A DNA stretch of 64,000 nt from Flavobacteriales bacterium UBA6051 (GCA_002427735.1 DIYP01000007.1:403397-467396); one strand, 5' to 3'. Shown: positions 10,310-20,172, counted from the first letter of the stretch. The notes: generated by a model from the sequence alone, not told the origin. Numbers and translations are program-made.

Positions 10310-11908
10310 TTATTGCCTCAAAAGCTCCAGGTATTCCTCATCACGACCATAAATATCGATATAAACGACCATTTCATCCTTTTCATTTCTTGTAACCGTT
10401 TGATATTCAATGAAAATTGGAACAGGGTCAATCAATTTGATATGATAGTTAAATACAGATGATGTATCTCTTCCAAGATCAATAAGGCTATCCAGGGAAT
10501 CTGGACGCATTACGTTCACTCGCCTTGGAGACAATGAGTCGTACTCCAACACACGTCTTGCTAATTTTAGTGGGTATTGTGTTCTCATGCATCCATGCGA
10601 ATAAGCCCTTACATCGACGCCAAAAAGGGATTTGGCCGGTGTGTCGTGAAAATAAACACTGTGTTCGTTATAAAAATCAAATTTGACAACGCCTAAACTG
10701 TTTCTTGCTCCAGGCTCTTGTCTAACTTTATAGGGGAATGCGTTTTGTCGAATAGATTTCCAGTTAACACTGTAAGGATCAATTTCCTCTCCGTTTTTCA
10801 GCACCTTGTAATTGTGTTTTTCAAGATACGCCGTATTGCGTTTTACGGCTGGAAGTATTTCTTTACTGGAAATGGAGTAGGGAACATTCCAATATGGATA
10901 GACAACAATTCGCTTAAGATTCGAAGTAAGCTCTGGCGTTTGATTCTCATATTTTCCAACAACAATATTGTGATCACTTTTTAAACTATCATTGACATAA
11001 TAGCGTAGTCTATACTCGGGGATATTGATGTAAATATATTTCTCCGGACGTTGAGCTCTTGACCTAATTTTGTCCATTGCAAGAATGATGCGTTCCATTT
11101 TATGATAAGTACTCTCATTCAGTGCTTTAGAGGTGTATTTCCCAATAACTCCATCTGGTTTTAAGCCATTATGTTCTTGAAATTTTGTCAATCCATCAGC
11201 GATACCTGCACTGTCCAAGACACCATCTTCAAGATAACCTTTGGAAACCAGGGCAACACGGGCTTTCTCAACGGCGACTGTTGAGTCGTACTTGATAGAT
11301 TTAACTTCAAATGTACTGGTGTCAAGCGGATATTTATCTAGCATAGCAATCAATCCATGCCCTAAGGCGCGATAGGTTGAATCATCTGGCCCAAATTTTA
11401 AGAACTGACTGCGAATATCCTCTTGATCATTGAAGGTTATTTTGTTATCAAATGTAGAATAGCTTATGAGTCCACCGGAAAGTGCCTTTTTAGTTTCATA
11501 GTTCACTAAGCCATTTTCAAGGTCATGAACAAATTGTGCTAATGAAATTGTAATGTTAATTTCATCTTGGATAAAATTTTCAGTCTTTGACTGAATAGTC
11601 CTGCCTTCAGGAATCCCAATCATATAAGGTTTTTCACACACCTTCTTTAATGCTTCCCCAGTTTTCGTGAGGGTGGAGTCATTGATCCATCTTGGTTTAA
11701 ACGACCTTGACTGATAGTAGCTTTGCAAAAACTGTAAAGTTGAATCTGGAAGTCCGATTTGGGCAAGATAGGCTTCTGTAATAGCTATCTTCATTTTTTC
11801 CTCCAGAGAAATATCTCGGTCTTCAAAAGGAGGGACTTCGGCAAGTTCATTTTCACCTGAACAAGCATAAAGCATCAGTGCGAGTAGAATTAGGTGAAGC
11901 GGTTTCAT
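10310..11908 (-). CDS. lipoprotein L,D-transpeptidase (YcbB/YkuD type)
   Basis: 532 aa. Lipoprotein signal MKPLHLILLALMLYAC with lipobox Cys16. An N-terminal scaffold is followed by a peptidoglycan-binding domain (about 215-265, LTKFQEHNGLKPDGVIG) and a YkuD catalytic domain (about 290-490). The active site YSHGCMR carries the nucleophile Cys440, preceded by the conserved His in YFHDTPAKSLF. It makes 3-3 or lipoprotein cross-links in peptidoglycan in the periplasm. Divergent from the rhomboid gene. Confidence 0.93.
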   Translation of the reverse strand: MKPLHLILLALMLYACSGENELAEVPPFEDRDISLEEKMKIAITEAYLAQIGLPDSTLQFLQSYYQSRSFKPRWINDSTLTKTGEALKKVCEKPYMIGIPEGRTIQSKTENFIQDEINITISLAQFVHDLENGLVNYETKKALSGGLISYSTFDNKITFNDQEDIRSQFLKFGPDDSTYRALGHGLIAMLDKYPLDTSTFEVKSIKYDSTVAVEKARVALVSKGYLEDGVLDSAGIADGLTKFQEHNGLKPDGVIGKYTSKALNESTYHKMERIILAMDKIRSRAQRPEKYIYINIPEYRLRYYVNDSLKSDHNIVVGKYENQTPELTSNLKRIVVYPYWNVPYSISSKEILPAVKRNTAYLEKHNYKVLKNGEEIDPYSVNWKSIRQNAFPYKVRQEPGARNSLGVVKFDFYNEHSVYFHDTPAKSLFGVDVRAYSHGCMRTQYPLKLARRVLEYDSLSPRRVNVMRPDSLDSLIDLGRDTSSVFNYHIKLIDPVPIFIEYQTVTRNEKDEMVVYIDIYGRDEEYLELLRQ

Positions 11909-11970
11909 AAATGATTGTTTTGAAATACTTACATTCGTGTGTATCCAAGACGAATATAAGTTATTTAAAA

Positions 11971-12627
11971 ATGTCCATCAACGTTCTGACAATTATAATT
12001 TTAATCACCGTTGTTGTTTCTATCAATGCCTTTAATAATCGCTCAATTATGGAGCGTTTTATGTTCATCCCATATGATGTAAAGCATAACGGGAACCACT
12101 TAAGAACGTTTGCTCATGTTTTAATTCATGCTAATTGGGCGCATTTGGCCTTTAATATGATGGCGCTCTATTTTCTTGGTAATATCTTCTTGAACGCTCC
12201 TTGCGGCGTGTATATGGGGGTTGATTGTGGTCTAACATCAGAATACGGTGAAGTAACCGGTCAATTTCATTTTTTGGCTTTGTACGTTTTGGGAGGGCTC
12301 TTCGCAACCTTGATTCCATATTTTAGAAATCAAGATAATTCCGCATACCGTTCTTTGGGCGCTTCCGGAGCTGTTTCAGCAGTAGTATTTGCTTCTATTT
12401 TATGGAATCCTACGGTTCCATTGAATATTATGTTTATTCCAATCAATATCCCGGCGTATATTTTCGGTCCGCTTTATCTCGTCGCTGAATTCTTTATGGA
12501 TCGACGAGGTGGGACAGGTATTGCCCATGATGCGCATATTGGTGGTGCTCTTTTTGGGATTATCTACGTATTAATTATTAATATTGATAAGGGAAAGGAA
12601 TTTTTTGAAGCAATCATTGGCGGCTAG
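11971..12627 (+). CDS. rhomboid-family intramembrane serine protease
   Basis: 218 aa, about six membrane segments. The catalytic dyad is visible: Ser132 in GASGAVSAV and His189 in HDAHIGG. The family motif HANWAHLAFNMMALYFLG (loop and TM2) is intact. A Cys-containing insertion sits after TM2 (APCGVYMGVDCG). I start at MSINVLTI; the ATG at 11911 would add an unlikely 20-residue extension. Substrates unknown. The stop codon overlaps the next gene's GTG start by one base. Confidence 0.93.
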   Translation: MSINVLTIIILITVVVSINAFNNRSIMERFMFIPYDVKHNGNHLRTFAHVLIHANWAHLAFNMMALYFLGNIFLNAPCGVYMGVDCGLTSEYGEVTGQFHFLALYVLGGLFATLIPYFRNQDNSAYRSLGASGAVSAVVFASILWNPTVPLNIMFIPINIPAYIFGPLYLVAEFFMDRRGGTGIAHDAHIGGALFGIIYVLIINIDKGKEFFEAIIGG

Positions 12628-13475
12628 TGACTTACGTAAATAATAACGGCGAAATTCTTGAAAATAGCGGAACAACAATCCGTTCAGGTAATCGTGCTTT
12701 TTTGTACGGTGATGGTGTATTTGAGAGCATCCGAATCATTAATGGAAAACCAATTAATCTTGATAACCATATAAAGCGGATGTTAGAAGGCGCTGCGAGA
12801 ATAAAAATGCGTCCTCCAAGCTTTTTTAATCTGACCTTTTTTCAGGAGAAGATTGATGAGTTATTGGTGAAGTCAGGTATAGTTGCCGGAGGGAAGTGTA
12901 GAATTTCCTTAGATAGAGCATCAGGCGGCACATATGCTCCCGAGTCCAATGAAGTCGAGTTTTTCATTGAAGTCTACCCACTTGACAATAATAAGTTTGA
13001 ACTCAATGCGAAAGGCAAAGAAATTGACTTGTATACTGAGTTGAAAAAGCCAAAAACAAGCTTGTCTAATTTTAAGACTAAGAACGGTCTAATCTATGTA
13101 ATGGCAGCTATATCAGCTAAAGAGAAGGGGTTAGACGACTATTTAATCAGCAATAACACTGGAGGTATTTTAGAAAGTACATCAGCGAATTTGTTCGTTG
13201 TTAGTAACGGTGTGCTTTATACTCCCGGACTTGAAGAGGGCTGTCTAGCAGGAACAATGCGCATGCAGATTATTAACCTTGCATTGGCAAACGGTATTAA
13301 GGTCTATGAGTGCAATATTCTTCCTCAAAACTTACTCGTCGCGGATGAAATTTTTCTGACGAATGCTATTAGCGGCATCACATGGGTGAGTGGTTATCGA
13401 ACGAAACGTTACTTCAACAACACCTCGCGAAAGCTAATAGATTTGCTAAATGCCGTTTGGTTAACGAATACCTAG
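12627..13475 (+). CDS. class IV PLP aminotransferase (aminodeoxychorismate lyase / branched-chain type)
   Basis: 282 aa with fold-type IV motifs: GDGVFESIRI, the PLP Lys150 in the K-T-x-N-x-L pattern of NFKTKNGLIYV, Glu in GILESTSANLFVV, and NAISGITWV near the C-terminus. It could be 4-amino-4-deoxychorismate lyase (folate synthesis) or a branched-chain/D-amino-acid aminotransferase; sequence alone does not separate these. Starts with GTG overlapping the rhomboid TAG (TAGTG). Confidence 0.88.
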   Translation: MTYVNNNGEILENSGTTIRSGNRAFLYGDGVFESIRIINGKPINLDNHIKRMLEGAARIKMRPPSFFNLTFFQEKIDELLVKSGIVAGGKCRISLDRASGGTYAPESNEVEFFIEVYPLDNNKFELNAKGKEIDLYTELKKPKTSLSNFKTKNGLIYVMAAISAKEKGLDDYLISNNTGGILESTSANLFVVSNGVLYTPGLEEGCLAGTMRMQIINLALANGIKVYECNILPQNLLVADEIFLTNAISGITWVSGYRTKRYFNNTSRKLIDLLNAVWLTNT

Positions 13476-13481
13476 AATTAC

Positions 13482-13982
13482 ATGTACAAGTACTTTTATA
13501 TTTATCTTATTGCAATTGCTCTTGTTGCCTGTCAGCAAAACGCACAACAAGAATGTATTGATGATCATCAAGTAAGCGAGAATGTTGGGGATGCTTCGGG
13601 GTATGATTCTCTTTATGCAGAAAAATTGGGAGCTGATCAATATGGAATGCATCCATATGTAATGGCATTCTTGAAAGCTGGTCCAAACAGAGATCAAACG
13701 GAAGAAGAAGCAAATGAATTGCAAACGGCACATATGGAGAATATTGGTCGTCTAGCTGAATCGGGAGATCTTGTTCTCGCCGGTCCTTTCATGGATGACA
13801 GTGAGTTCAAAGGAATCTATATTTTTGATGTAAAGACAGTGGAAGAAGCTGAAAAATTGACAAAAACCGACCCAGCCATTCAGGCCGGTAGATTGGTAAT
13901 GGAATTGCATCCTTGGTATGGTTCAGCAGCGGTAATGGAGATCAATGAAATTCATCAACGAATTGCAAAAATCAACATTTAG
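13482..13982 (+). CDS. YciI-like domain lipoprotein
   Basis: 166 aa. Lipobox ALVAC at residues 13-17, so probably a lipid-anchored periplasmic protein. The C-terminal part is a YCII-related ferredoxin-like domain: YVMAFLKAGPNRDQ, AHMENIGRLAESGDLVLAGPF, a segment with EAEKLTKTDPAIQAG, and HPWYG. Function of the family is unclear. A lipoprotein version of this normally cytoplasmic fold is slightly unusual. Closely follows the aminotransferase gene. Confidence 0.85.
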   Translation: MYKYFYIYLIAIALVACQQNAQQECIDDHQVSENVGDASGYDSLYAEKLGADQYGMHPYVMAFLKAGPNRDQTEEEANELQTAHMENIGRLAESGDLVLAGPFMDDSEFKGIYIFDVKTVEEAEKLTKTDPAIQAGRLVMELHPWYGSAAVMEINEIHQRIAKINI

Positions 13983-14005
13983 TAATCCTTTATTCAAGAT
14001 AATCC

Positions 14006-14212
14006 ATGGAAGGGCAAGAGCGTAAAAAAGTAAAACCTGGAATGGTCGTGGCAATTGTCTTAAAGAAGGACCAACGCTCCGGTAATTTGACAGAAGGAAT
14101 AGTTAAAGATTTACTAACAAAGTCCAGTTTTCATCCACATGGAATAAAAGTCCGTTTAACAGATGGACAAGTGGGGAGAGTAAAAGAAATTATTGATAAA
14201 GAAACAGAATAA
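14006..14212 (+). CDS. YwbE family protein
   Basis: 68 aa, full length for the small conserved YwbE family: VKPGMVVAIVLKKDQRSG, LTEGIVKDLLTKSSFHPHGI and VRLTDGQVGRV. A short beta-barrel-like (KOW/SH3-like) protein of unknown role. Sits 23 nt after the YciI gene and 5 nt before the FMN reductase gene, so probably in one operon. Confidence 0.9.
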   Translation: MEGQERKKVKPGMVVAIVLKKDQRSGNLTEGIVKDLLTKSSFHPHGIKVRLTDGQVGRVKEIIDKETE

Positions 14213-14217
14213 TACAA

Positions 14218-14751
14218 ATGAAGAAAATTCTAGCATTTTCAGGTAGTAATAGTAGTGAGTCAATCAATCAAAAGCTTATCAATGCTGTTGTTGAACATTT
14301 ATCGGGAGTAGAAGTGGAGGTATTGAACTTACGTGATTATCCAGCACCGGTTTATGGCATTGATCTCGAAAAAGAGGATGGTTTTCCTGAACAAATGCAG
14401 GCATTATTGCTCAAAATGGATGATGCAGACGGATATTTAGTTTCTTCACCCGAGCACAATGGCTCAATGCCAGCGGTGTTAAAAAATACAGTTGATTGGC
14501 TATCGCGTATGGGGAAAAAAACCTTCCAGGAAAAGCCGACTCTTTTCTTAAGTACTTCACCTGGTGCAAGAGGTGGGGCAAGCGCTCTGGATCATTTGCT
14601 TACAATCATGCCTTACCGCGGAGCTAAAATTGTTGGCGGGTATAGCCTGGGATCATTCCATGAGCATTATCTGGAAGGTGTACTATCTGAAGAAAAAATC
14701 AAAGAGATTCAACCACTGCTCGACAAATTAGTTGAAGCTGTCAATGAATAA
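14218..14751 (+). CDS. NAD(P)H-dependent FMN reductase
   Basis: 177 aa flavodoxin-like fold. The N-terminus MKKILAFSGSNSSESINQKL is the FMN-phosphate loop, and SPEHNGSMPAVLKNTVDWLSR is the isoalloxazine-contacting motif of the FMN_red family (azoreductase/chromate reductase-like). Cytoplasmic oxidoreductase; physiological electron acceptor unknown. Last gene of the close run starting with the rhomboid gene. Confidence 0.92.
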   Translation: MKKILAFSGSNSSESINQKLINAVVEHLSGVEVEVLNLRDYPAPVYGIDLEKEDGFPEQMQALLLKMDDADGYLVSSPEHNGSMPAVLKNTVDWLSRMGKKTFQEKPTLFLSTSPGARGGASALDHLLTIMPYRGAKIVGGYSLGSFHEHYLEGVLSEEKIKEIQPLLDKLVEAVNE

Positions 14752-14834
14752 AGTTGATTGATTTTAGAGCATTCTCTTCCTTTTTATTCAGTGTGTTTTT
14801 TCAAATGTCTTGAAAATAGTACATTCGTTATGCT

Positions 14835-16262
14835 ATGACCACGAAAAAACCAACTATATCTATTGGCCTTTCCGTAATTCCTTTAGTAGCCATGATTGGC
14901 TTAGTGGTCGTCGGTCATTTAATCTATGAGGTCGATTTACGGTTCATTCTTCTGCTATCGGCTATTATAGCCGGAATTGTGGCCTATATAGCAGGAGTGA
15001 AGGTGGATCAGATGTTTGACGCATATTCCTCCAACATCAAGCGAGCTTTCCCCGTATTATTGATTCTGATGTCCATAGGTGGGATCGTTGGTACCTGGAT
15101 GTATAGCGGGACAGTTCCTTATCTTATCTACTACGGTCTGCAGTTGTTGCATCCCAATTTTGTCCTTGTTAGCGCTTTTGTTGTGACAGCGATGGTTTCA
15201 ACATTTACAGGTACAAGCTGGGGCTCAGCAGCTACCTCTGGTGTTGCATTTATTGGAATAGGAGCAAGCATGGGGATACCATTACCGATGGTTGCCGGTG
15301 CAGCGCTTTCGGGAGCAGTTTTTGGAGACAAGGTTTCTCCAATTTCTGATACTACAAATCTTTGTTCGTTAGCGTCTGGAATATCTGTTTATGAGCACAT
15401 TAAAGGAATGCTTCCAAACGTAATTATGGCTGGAATTATCTCTGCGATTGGGTTTACCATACTTGGAATGTTCTATTCAGGAACCAATGTCGCGGGAAAT
15501 GAAGTTCAAGAAATTTTAACACAGCTGGACGGCTTATATAATTTCAATCTGCTCATGCTTCTTCCGGCCGTTGTCGTTTTTGTTGGAGGGTACAAAGGCT
15601 TTCACCCTGTAGTACTTATGACTATCTCTTCTGTTCTAGCAATTCTCGTAGGATTGTTTTGTCATGGACTTCATCCTGCAGATGGAGCGCAAGCCTTGTT
15701 TTCAGGGTTCAACGTATCAATGATTGGTGATTTTCCTGTTTCTGAAAACCTACAGATATTATTAAATCGTGGTGGATATGAAAGCATGTTGACAGGAGCT
15801 GTTCTATACGCTATTCTTGCTATTGCTTTTGGCTCATTTATGGAAGTTTGTGGCGCGCTTGATCGATTAATGAAAGGCATGTTAACCTTTGTCAAGAAAA
15901 CCTTCCACCTGGTCGTATCAGCCTTTTTTGCAGGTGGTATCTTGAATGCCGTTTCCGGAAATGCCGCCTTCTCAATTCTCACCACCGGACAACTTTTTAG
16001 ACAAACCTTTGAAAAACACGGCATTTCTCCAAAGGTCTTGTCCCGATCAATGGAGAACTCCATGACGTTACTAGAGTCTTTATTGCCTTGGCATGTTACG
16101 GCACTATATATGTACAGTGTTTTTGATGTAGCTACAGTAGATTATTTACCGTTTGCTTTTTTCAATATTTCAGGAATCGTTTTATTCTTTATTCTCGCAT
16201 ATATTGAAACAAGGAAATCGGGAACAGCGAACGAAACTGGGAATGAATTGAAAGTGGAATGA
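14835..16262 (+). CDS. NhaC-family Na+/H+ antiporter
   Basis: 475 aa, about 12 membrane segments. The family signature FGDKVSPISDTTN lies near residue 165 after FTGTSWGSAATSGVAF, and a second half has SGNAAFSILTTGQLF. Exchanges Na+ (in some relatives together with organic anions) for protons across the inner membrane, suitable for a marine organism. Single gene with a short leader. Confidence 0.93.
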   Translation: MTTKKPTISIGLSVIPLVAMIGLVVVGHLIYEVDLRFILLLSAIIAGIVAYIAGVKVDQMFDAYSSNIKRAFPVLLILMSIGGIVGTWMYSGTVPYLIYYGLQLLHPNFVLVSAFVVTAMVSTFTGTSWGSAATSGVAFIGIGASMGIPLPMVAGAALSGAVFGDKVSPISDTTNLCSLASGISVYEHIKGMLPNVIMAGIISAIGFTILGMFYSGTNVAGNEVQEILTQLDGLYNFNLLMLLPAVVVFVGGYKGFHPVVLMTISSVLAILVGLFCHGLHPADGAQALFSGFNVSMIGDFPVSENLQILLNRGGYESMLTGAVLYAILAIAFGSFMEVCGALDRLMKGMLTFVKKTFHLVVSAFFAGGILNAVSGNAAFSILTTGQLFRQTFEKHGISPKVLSRSMENSMTLLESLLPWHVTALYMYSVFDVATVDYLPFAFFNISGIVLFFILAYIETRKSGTANETGNELKVE

Positions 16263-16290
16263 AGCTTATTATTGAATTAAAAAATAGGAA

Positions 16291-17436
16291 ATGAGATTAA
16301 AGCAATTCTTGTTGGTTATAGGGTGTATGCTATCAAGTGTTCGGATTCAGGCACAGTCAGCAAATCTAGTTACGGCTTATAACTATTACGTTGAAGAAGA
16401 GTACGCGAAGGCAAAGGAATACATTGATAAGGCTGCAGATCATCCTGTTACGGAGATAAAAGCCAAGACATGGAAATATAAAGGAGATATTTATGTTGCA
16501 TACTATACTGAAAAAGAAGGTGGAATTAATTCAGAAAGTGTGCTTAAAGAAATCTTGGAGTCTTATCAAAAAGCAATTGATCTTGATGAACGATACGCTT
16601 ATGAAAGCGATATTCGCAAGCAATGGTTGATTAGTCAAAACCTTTATCTGAATCAGGGCGTCCAATTATTCAATGAGCGAAAGTATACTGACTCATACGC
16701 CGCGTTTGTCATGACAAATATGATTGCTGATTTTCTTGGTGAGAAAGATTCACTCGCCATGTTTAATGCTGGACTGGCCGCTGAGCGGTTAGGCAAAGAT
16801 GCGCTGGCTATCGAATGGTATGATAAGTGCGAACAAATGGGGTATAAAGGAGCTAACTGTTGTTCGTTCAGCATTTATCTCCATCGAAAAATGGGAGATA
16901 CTGAAGCCATGAAGCGTCGATTGGCAGAGTGTAGAAGAAAGTATCCGGAAGATGGTAATTTGCTCGTAACAGATATCAATTTGGCACTTTCGGAAAATCG
17001 GTTGTCTGATGCAGTTGATTTGCTAAAAATTGCCTTAAAGAATGATCCTCAGAACCATATTATGAACTTCACGTTGGGAACTGCTTATGATGGACTTTCT
17101 CAATATGATGAAGCCGAAAAGTGTTACTTAAAAGCATTATCTGTTAACTCTGGATATTTTGACGCTACTTATAACTTGGGAGCGCTGTATTTTAACATGG
17201 GCGTTGATGCTAACAATCAGATGAGTGATGAGAGTAATCCTGACAAGTATTTAGCACTTAAATCTGAAACTGAGGGACTTTTTGACAAGGCACTTCCTCT
17301 TTTGGAAAAGGCACATGAATTAAAGCCAAATGATCTGAACACATTAGATTCACTGAAGCAACTGTACGCGCGAAAAAATATGTCGGATGCATATAACGAA
17401 GTGGTATCGAAAATGGAAAAACTGCAAGGCAATTAG
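16291..17436 (+). CDS. secreted tetratricopeptide-repeat protein
   Basis: 381 aa. Signal peptide up to about residue 22 (IRIQAQS), then TPR helical hairpins throughout. The clearest are around 225-300 (DAVDLLKIALKNDP, YDEAEKCYLKALSVN, DATYNLGALYFNMG). No enzyme motif. Probably a periplasmic scaffold. It lies 28 nt after the antiporter gene and 9 nt before a small membrane protein gene. Confidence 0.85.
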   Translation: MRLKQFLLVIGCMLSSVRIQAQSANLVTAYNYYVEEEYAKAKEYIDKAADHPVTEIKAKTWKYKGDIYVAYYTEKEGGINSESVLKEILESYQKAIDLDERYAYESDIRKQWLISQNLYLNQGVQLFNERKYTDSYAAFVMTNMIADFLGEKDSLAMFNAGLAAERLGKDALAIEWYDKCEQMGYKGANCCSFSIYLHRKMGDTEAMKRRLAECRRKYPEDGNLLVTDINLALSENRLSDAVDLLKIALKNDPQNHIMNFTLGTAYDGLSQYDEAEKCYLKALSVNSGYFDATYNLGALYFNMGVDANNQMSDESNPDKYLALKSETEGLFDKALPLLEKAHELKPNDLNTLDSLKQLYARKNMSDAYNEVVSKMEKLQGN

Positions 17437-17445
17437 TAATACATC

Positions 17446-18075
17446 ATGGCAGAGAAATCAATCATTCGCTCAATAGGCTGGGGAAAAACTCTTTTCTTTC
17501 TTGGATTCGGTATCTTTATGTTAATTGGTGCGTATCGCGGCTACACTATTCATCAAGCCTATTTACAGGCTGAACCTATAGAGTTATCTTCAGTCGATCA
17601 AAAATTCAAGGATGGTGATTTAATAAAGATTACTGGTTTCTACGCTGACATCAAAAACCGCGTGAGAGGTTTGTATGACAAGACGAGAAAAGGAGATTTG
17701 TCTATGTTGATCCCGTTAAGACTAAACTATGAAGATCAGAACACTGAAATTAAATGCCTTTACTTACTGCCTGACGACAAATATGACGCTGTTCAACAAG
17801 CTTATAACGCTTATCAAAGTAGCTACGAAGACATGACCTTCATAGAAGAATTGGTAGTGGAAGTATCTGAAGTTGATGAATTGCCAGGTGACGTTCCAGA
17901 AGCCGTCCGAAAAAAGAAAAATGTAGCATCAGATGTCCTGATTCTTTGGCATACAGAGGATGACCCGGCATGGGGTGTTTTTGCCATTTTCGGCTCGATT
18001 TTCCTATTAATTTGGGGTGTTCTTTACCTTAAGCATGATCGAAGACGCAAGCGTGAACAAACATTTGATGTTTAG
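17446..18075 (+). CDS. membrane protein of unknown function, two TM segments
   Basis: 209 aa with a TM helix near 12-32 (TLFFLGFGIFMLIGAYRG) and one near 172-194 (GVFAIFGSIFLLIWGVLYL) enclosing an approximately 140-residue domain with beta-rich pattern (DGDLIKITGFYADIKNRVRG), which hints at an OB-like or NfeD-like fold. A basic tail follows. I do not recognise a named family. Probably in an operon with the TPR gene 9 nt upstream. Confidence 0.7.
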   Translation: MAEKSIIRSIGWGKTLFFLGFGIFMLIGAYRGYTIHQAYLQAEPIELSSVDQKFKDGDLIKITGFYADIKNRVRGLYDKTRKGDLSMLIPLRLNYEDQNTEIKCLYLLPDDKYDAVQQAYNAYQSSYEDMTFIEELVVEVSEVDELPGDVPEAVRKKKNVASDVLILWHTEDDPAWGVFAIFGSIFLLIWGVLYLKHDRRRKREQTFDV

Positions 18076-18084
18076 CTACTTTAG

Positions 18085-18936
18085 CTAGTTTTCATCACGA
18101 ATCCTGGGAGGCATACCTCCATAATATACGCGCTGAGTATCCTGATATATATTACGAACTTCAAACGCTTCTTTCCAATATTTCATATTGTAAAGATTCA
18201 GCGCTTCAGCATCTTCTTTAAGTTTCACAGAGAGTAAGGTAACCGCTAGTTTCCGTTTATTGAATTGCTGCATCGTAAGAATGCAAGTATCTATGACATG
18301 ACCAGAATATGTTGAATTATCTACAAATGAGAAACTCGTAAACCTTCCTCCATCCAACCATACAGTATCTTCTTTCCATAACTTAATTCCAAGATTTTCA
18401 TCCATTTTAGTAATGAATTCGTCTTTGGATAGCTTTGTAGTAAATCTTACTACTTTCTGCTCAACACCATTCGCCCAATAAGGGGAATGCATCCTTTGAA
18501 CTCTAGATGTAGCGGTAAGCGCAAAGGTGCTCAAAGCAAGCGTAGAATACAGGAAAATAGGGTGCTTCAGAGATTCACGCTCTCTAAATTGTACATGCGT
18601 TACGATCGGAAGCGCAAGAAAAGCGAGAAGATCAGAGTAATCGACCACTCGTGCTATGGTCATTAAATCAAGTTCGTTCCAAGCAAAAATCAGACTCTCT
18701 GACAAAGGGCTCTTCCAGAAAGTAAAGAAGACTATAACAAACAGTGCGTTCAACCTTCGGTTTTTATCCGAAATAAAGTTGAACAAAAGCCCTAAAACTA
18801 TAACGCCAGAGAAGTCTGATAATTTGCCCGTTAGCACGTTTGAAAACGTATATTTCCACCAAAGATCATTGCAAATCAAAATGACTAGCGAAAGAACAAA
18901 AATGGGAGAGATAAGGTATTTAGCGTTCGGCTTCAT
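18085..18936 (-). CDS. membrane protein of unknown function
   Basis: About 283 aa started at MKPNAKYLISPIFVL (in-frame starts at 18969 and 18957 add a polar extension). Five hydrophobic segments in the first ~165 residues (FVLSLVILICNDLWW; LSDFSGVIVLGLLFNFI; ALFVIVFFTFWKSPL and others) are followed by a soluble C-terminal domain of about 115 residues. No motif recognised. Convergent with the preceding gene. Confidence 0.65.
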   Translation of the reverse strand: MKPNAKYLISPIFVLSLVILICNDLWWKYTFSNVLTGKLSDFSGVIVLGLLFNFISDKNRRLNALFVIVFFTFWKSPLSESLIFAWNELDLMTIARVVDYSDLLAFLALPIVTHVQFRERESLKHPIFLYSTLALSTFALTATSRVQRMHSPYWANGVEQKVVRFTTKLSKDEFITKMDENLGIKLWKEDTVWLDGGRFTSFSFVDNSTYSGHVIDTCILTMQQFNKRKLAVTLLSVKLKEDAEALNLYNMKYWKEAFEVRNIYQDTQRVYYGGMPPRIRDEN

Positions 18937-19029
18937 AAGGTAGTGCCTCTTATACATGAAATAACTCAATTGTTTTATTTGGTTACAATTGACAGTGAAT
19001 CAAGTTCATTTCATTTGTATATTTAATCG

Positions 19030-19725
19030 ATGAGTAACTCGGAAAACGCAAAGAAGAAGTGGTGGAAATACGGTATTTCCGGCAGTTTATATTTTCTGGA
19101 ATTCTTTTTTGCCTTTTTATTTTTCTACCTGACGTTCTCAATCTATGGTGCCGTAATTCCTGTGGGAGAGCTGAAGTCTGAAGGAGACATTTGTATCTAT
19201 GTTCAATCAAACGGTGTTCATACTGACGTTTGTCTACCCGTTAAAACATCACAATTAGACTGGCTTGATTTTATTCCCGTTGACGTATTTCCTGAAGATA
19301 TACCGAAAGAATATATTGTCATCGGTTGGGGAGACAAGGGCTTTTTCCTCGATACACCCACTTGGGCAGAATTGAAGGTTTCAACCGCTCTAAATGCAGC
19401 GTTATTGCCAAGTTCAACAGCTATGCATGTTGAATTCAAAGAGGAGCCAAAAGTGGACAAGAATCATCGCAGGGTATACCTGAATACGGAGGACTATGCA
19501 TCTATGATACAATTTATTAAGGCAAGTTTCAGACTTCAGTCATCAACGGTTGATTTAATTCCCAATAGCGGCTATACGAAGTACGACAAGTTTTTTGAAG
19601 CGAACAATAGTTATCATCTTTTTAGAACTTGCAATACCTGGACAAATGACGCTTTAAAAGCGGCCAATGTTAAAACTGGAATTTTTGCGTTGTTTCCAAA
19701 TGGAATCCTTTCACATTTGGATTAG
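19030..19725 (+). CDS. TIGR02117 / DUF2459 family protein
   Basis: 231 aa, one N-terminal TM (residues 16-42), then an extracytoplasmic domain with the family's conserved stretches: VQSNGVHTDVCLPV, GWGDKGFFLDTPTW and FRTCNTWTNDALKAA. The conserved His, Cys and Asn suggest an enzyme-like site, but no activity is known. The family was first noted near urease genes; no urease genes are here. A TATATTTA box ends 4 nt before the ATG. Confidence 0.88.
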   Translation: MSNSENAKKKWWKYGISGSLYFLEFFFAFLFFYLTFSIYGAVIPVGELKSEGDICIYVQSNGVHTDVCLPVKTSQLDWLDFIPVDVFPEDIPKEYIVIGWGDKGFFLDTPTWAELKVSTALNAALLPSSTAMHVEFKEEPKVDKNHRRVYLNTEDYASMIQFIKASFRLQSSTVDLIPNSGYTKYDKFFEANNSYHLFRTCNTWTNDALKAANVKTGIFALFPNGILSHLD

Positions 19726-19785
19726 TTTTTTGTAAGTTCATAAACCTTAATTCGTTCAATAATTGAATTGTAAAAACCACTTATT

Positions 19786-20151
19786 ATGACAACACAAGAA
19801 GTAGCAGACAAGCTAGTAGCTCTTTGCAGAGAAGGAAAAAACATGGAAGCAGTTAACACACTTTACAGCGATGATATCGTTAGTATAGAGCCGGATGGAG
19901 CGCCTGTAAAGGAAGTACGCGGTAAGGAAGGTGTCCTGGGAAAGACGCAGCAGTTTTTCGAAATGATTGAAGAGATGCATGGCGGACATACCTCAGATCC
20001 AGTTGTCGCTGGAAATCATTTTTCTTGTTCAATGAGCATGGACATCACAATGAAAGGTGTTGGCCGGGTGAATATGGATGAAATCTGTGTTTACGAAGTA
20101 AAAGACGGAAAAATTGTTCGAGAAGAGTTTTTCTTCACTGCTATGGGGTAG
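19786..20151 (+). CDS. SnoaL/NTF2-like family protein
   Basis: 121 aa alpha+beta cone fold typical of SnoaL-like proteins: LVALCREGKNMEAVNTLYSDDIVSIEP split by a short loop, then FSCSMSMDITMKGVGRVNMDEICVYEVKDGKIVREEFFF. Substrate or ligand unknown. A short palindrome (TTCAAT-a-ATTGAA, 19755-19767) precedes it and a strong terminator follows. Confidence 0.85.
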   Translation: MTTQEVADKLVALCREGKNMEAVNTLYSDDIVSIEPDGAPVKEVRGKEGVLGKTQQFFEMIEEMHGGHTSDPVVAGNHFSCSMSMDITMKGVGRVNMDEICVYEVKDGKIVREEFFFTAMG

Positions 20152-20172
20152 TGGACAGATATAACAGCATGC

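Noticed and set aside
18064..18082. TAGCTA repeats between the convergent genes at 18075/18085
   Set aside because: Very short and without a T-run; not a convincing terminator.
19755..19767. TTCAAT-a-ATTGAA palindrome before the NTF2-like gene
   Set aside because: Could be an operator, but AT-rich 6-bp dyads are frequent by chance here; mentioned only with the gene.
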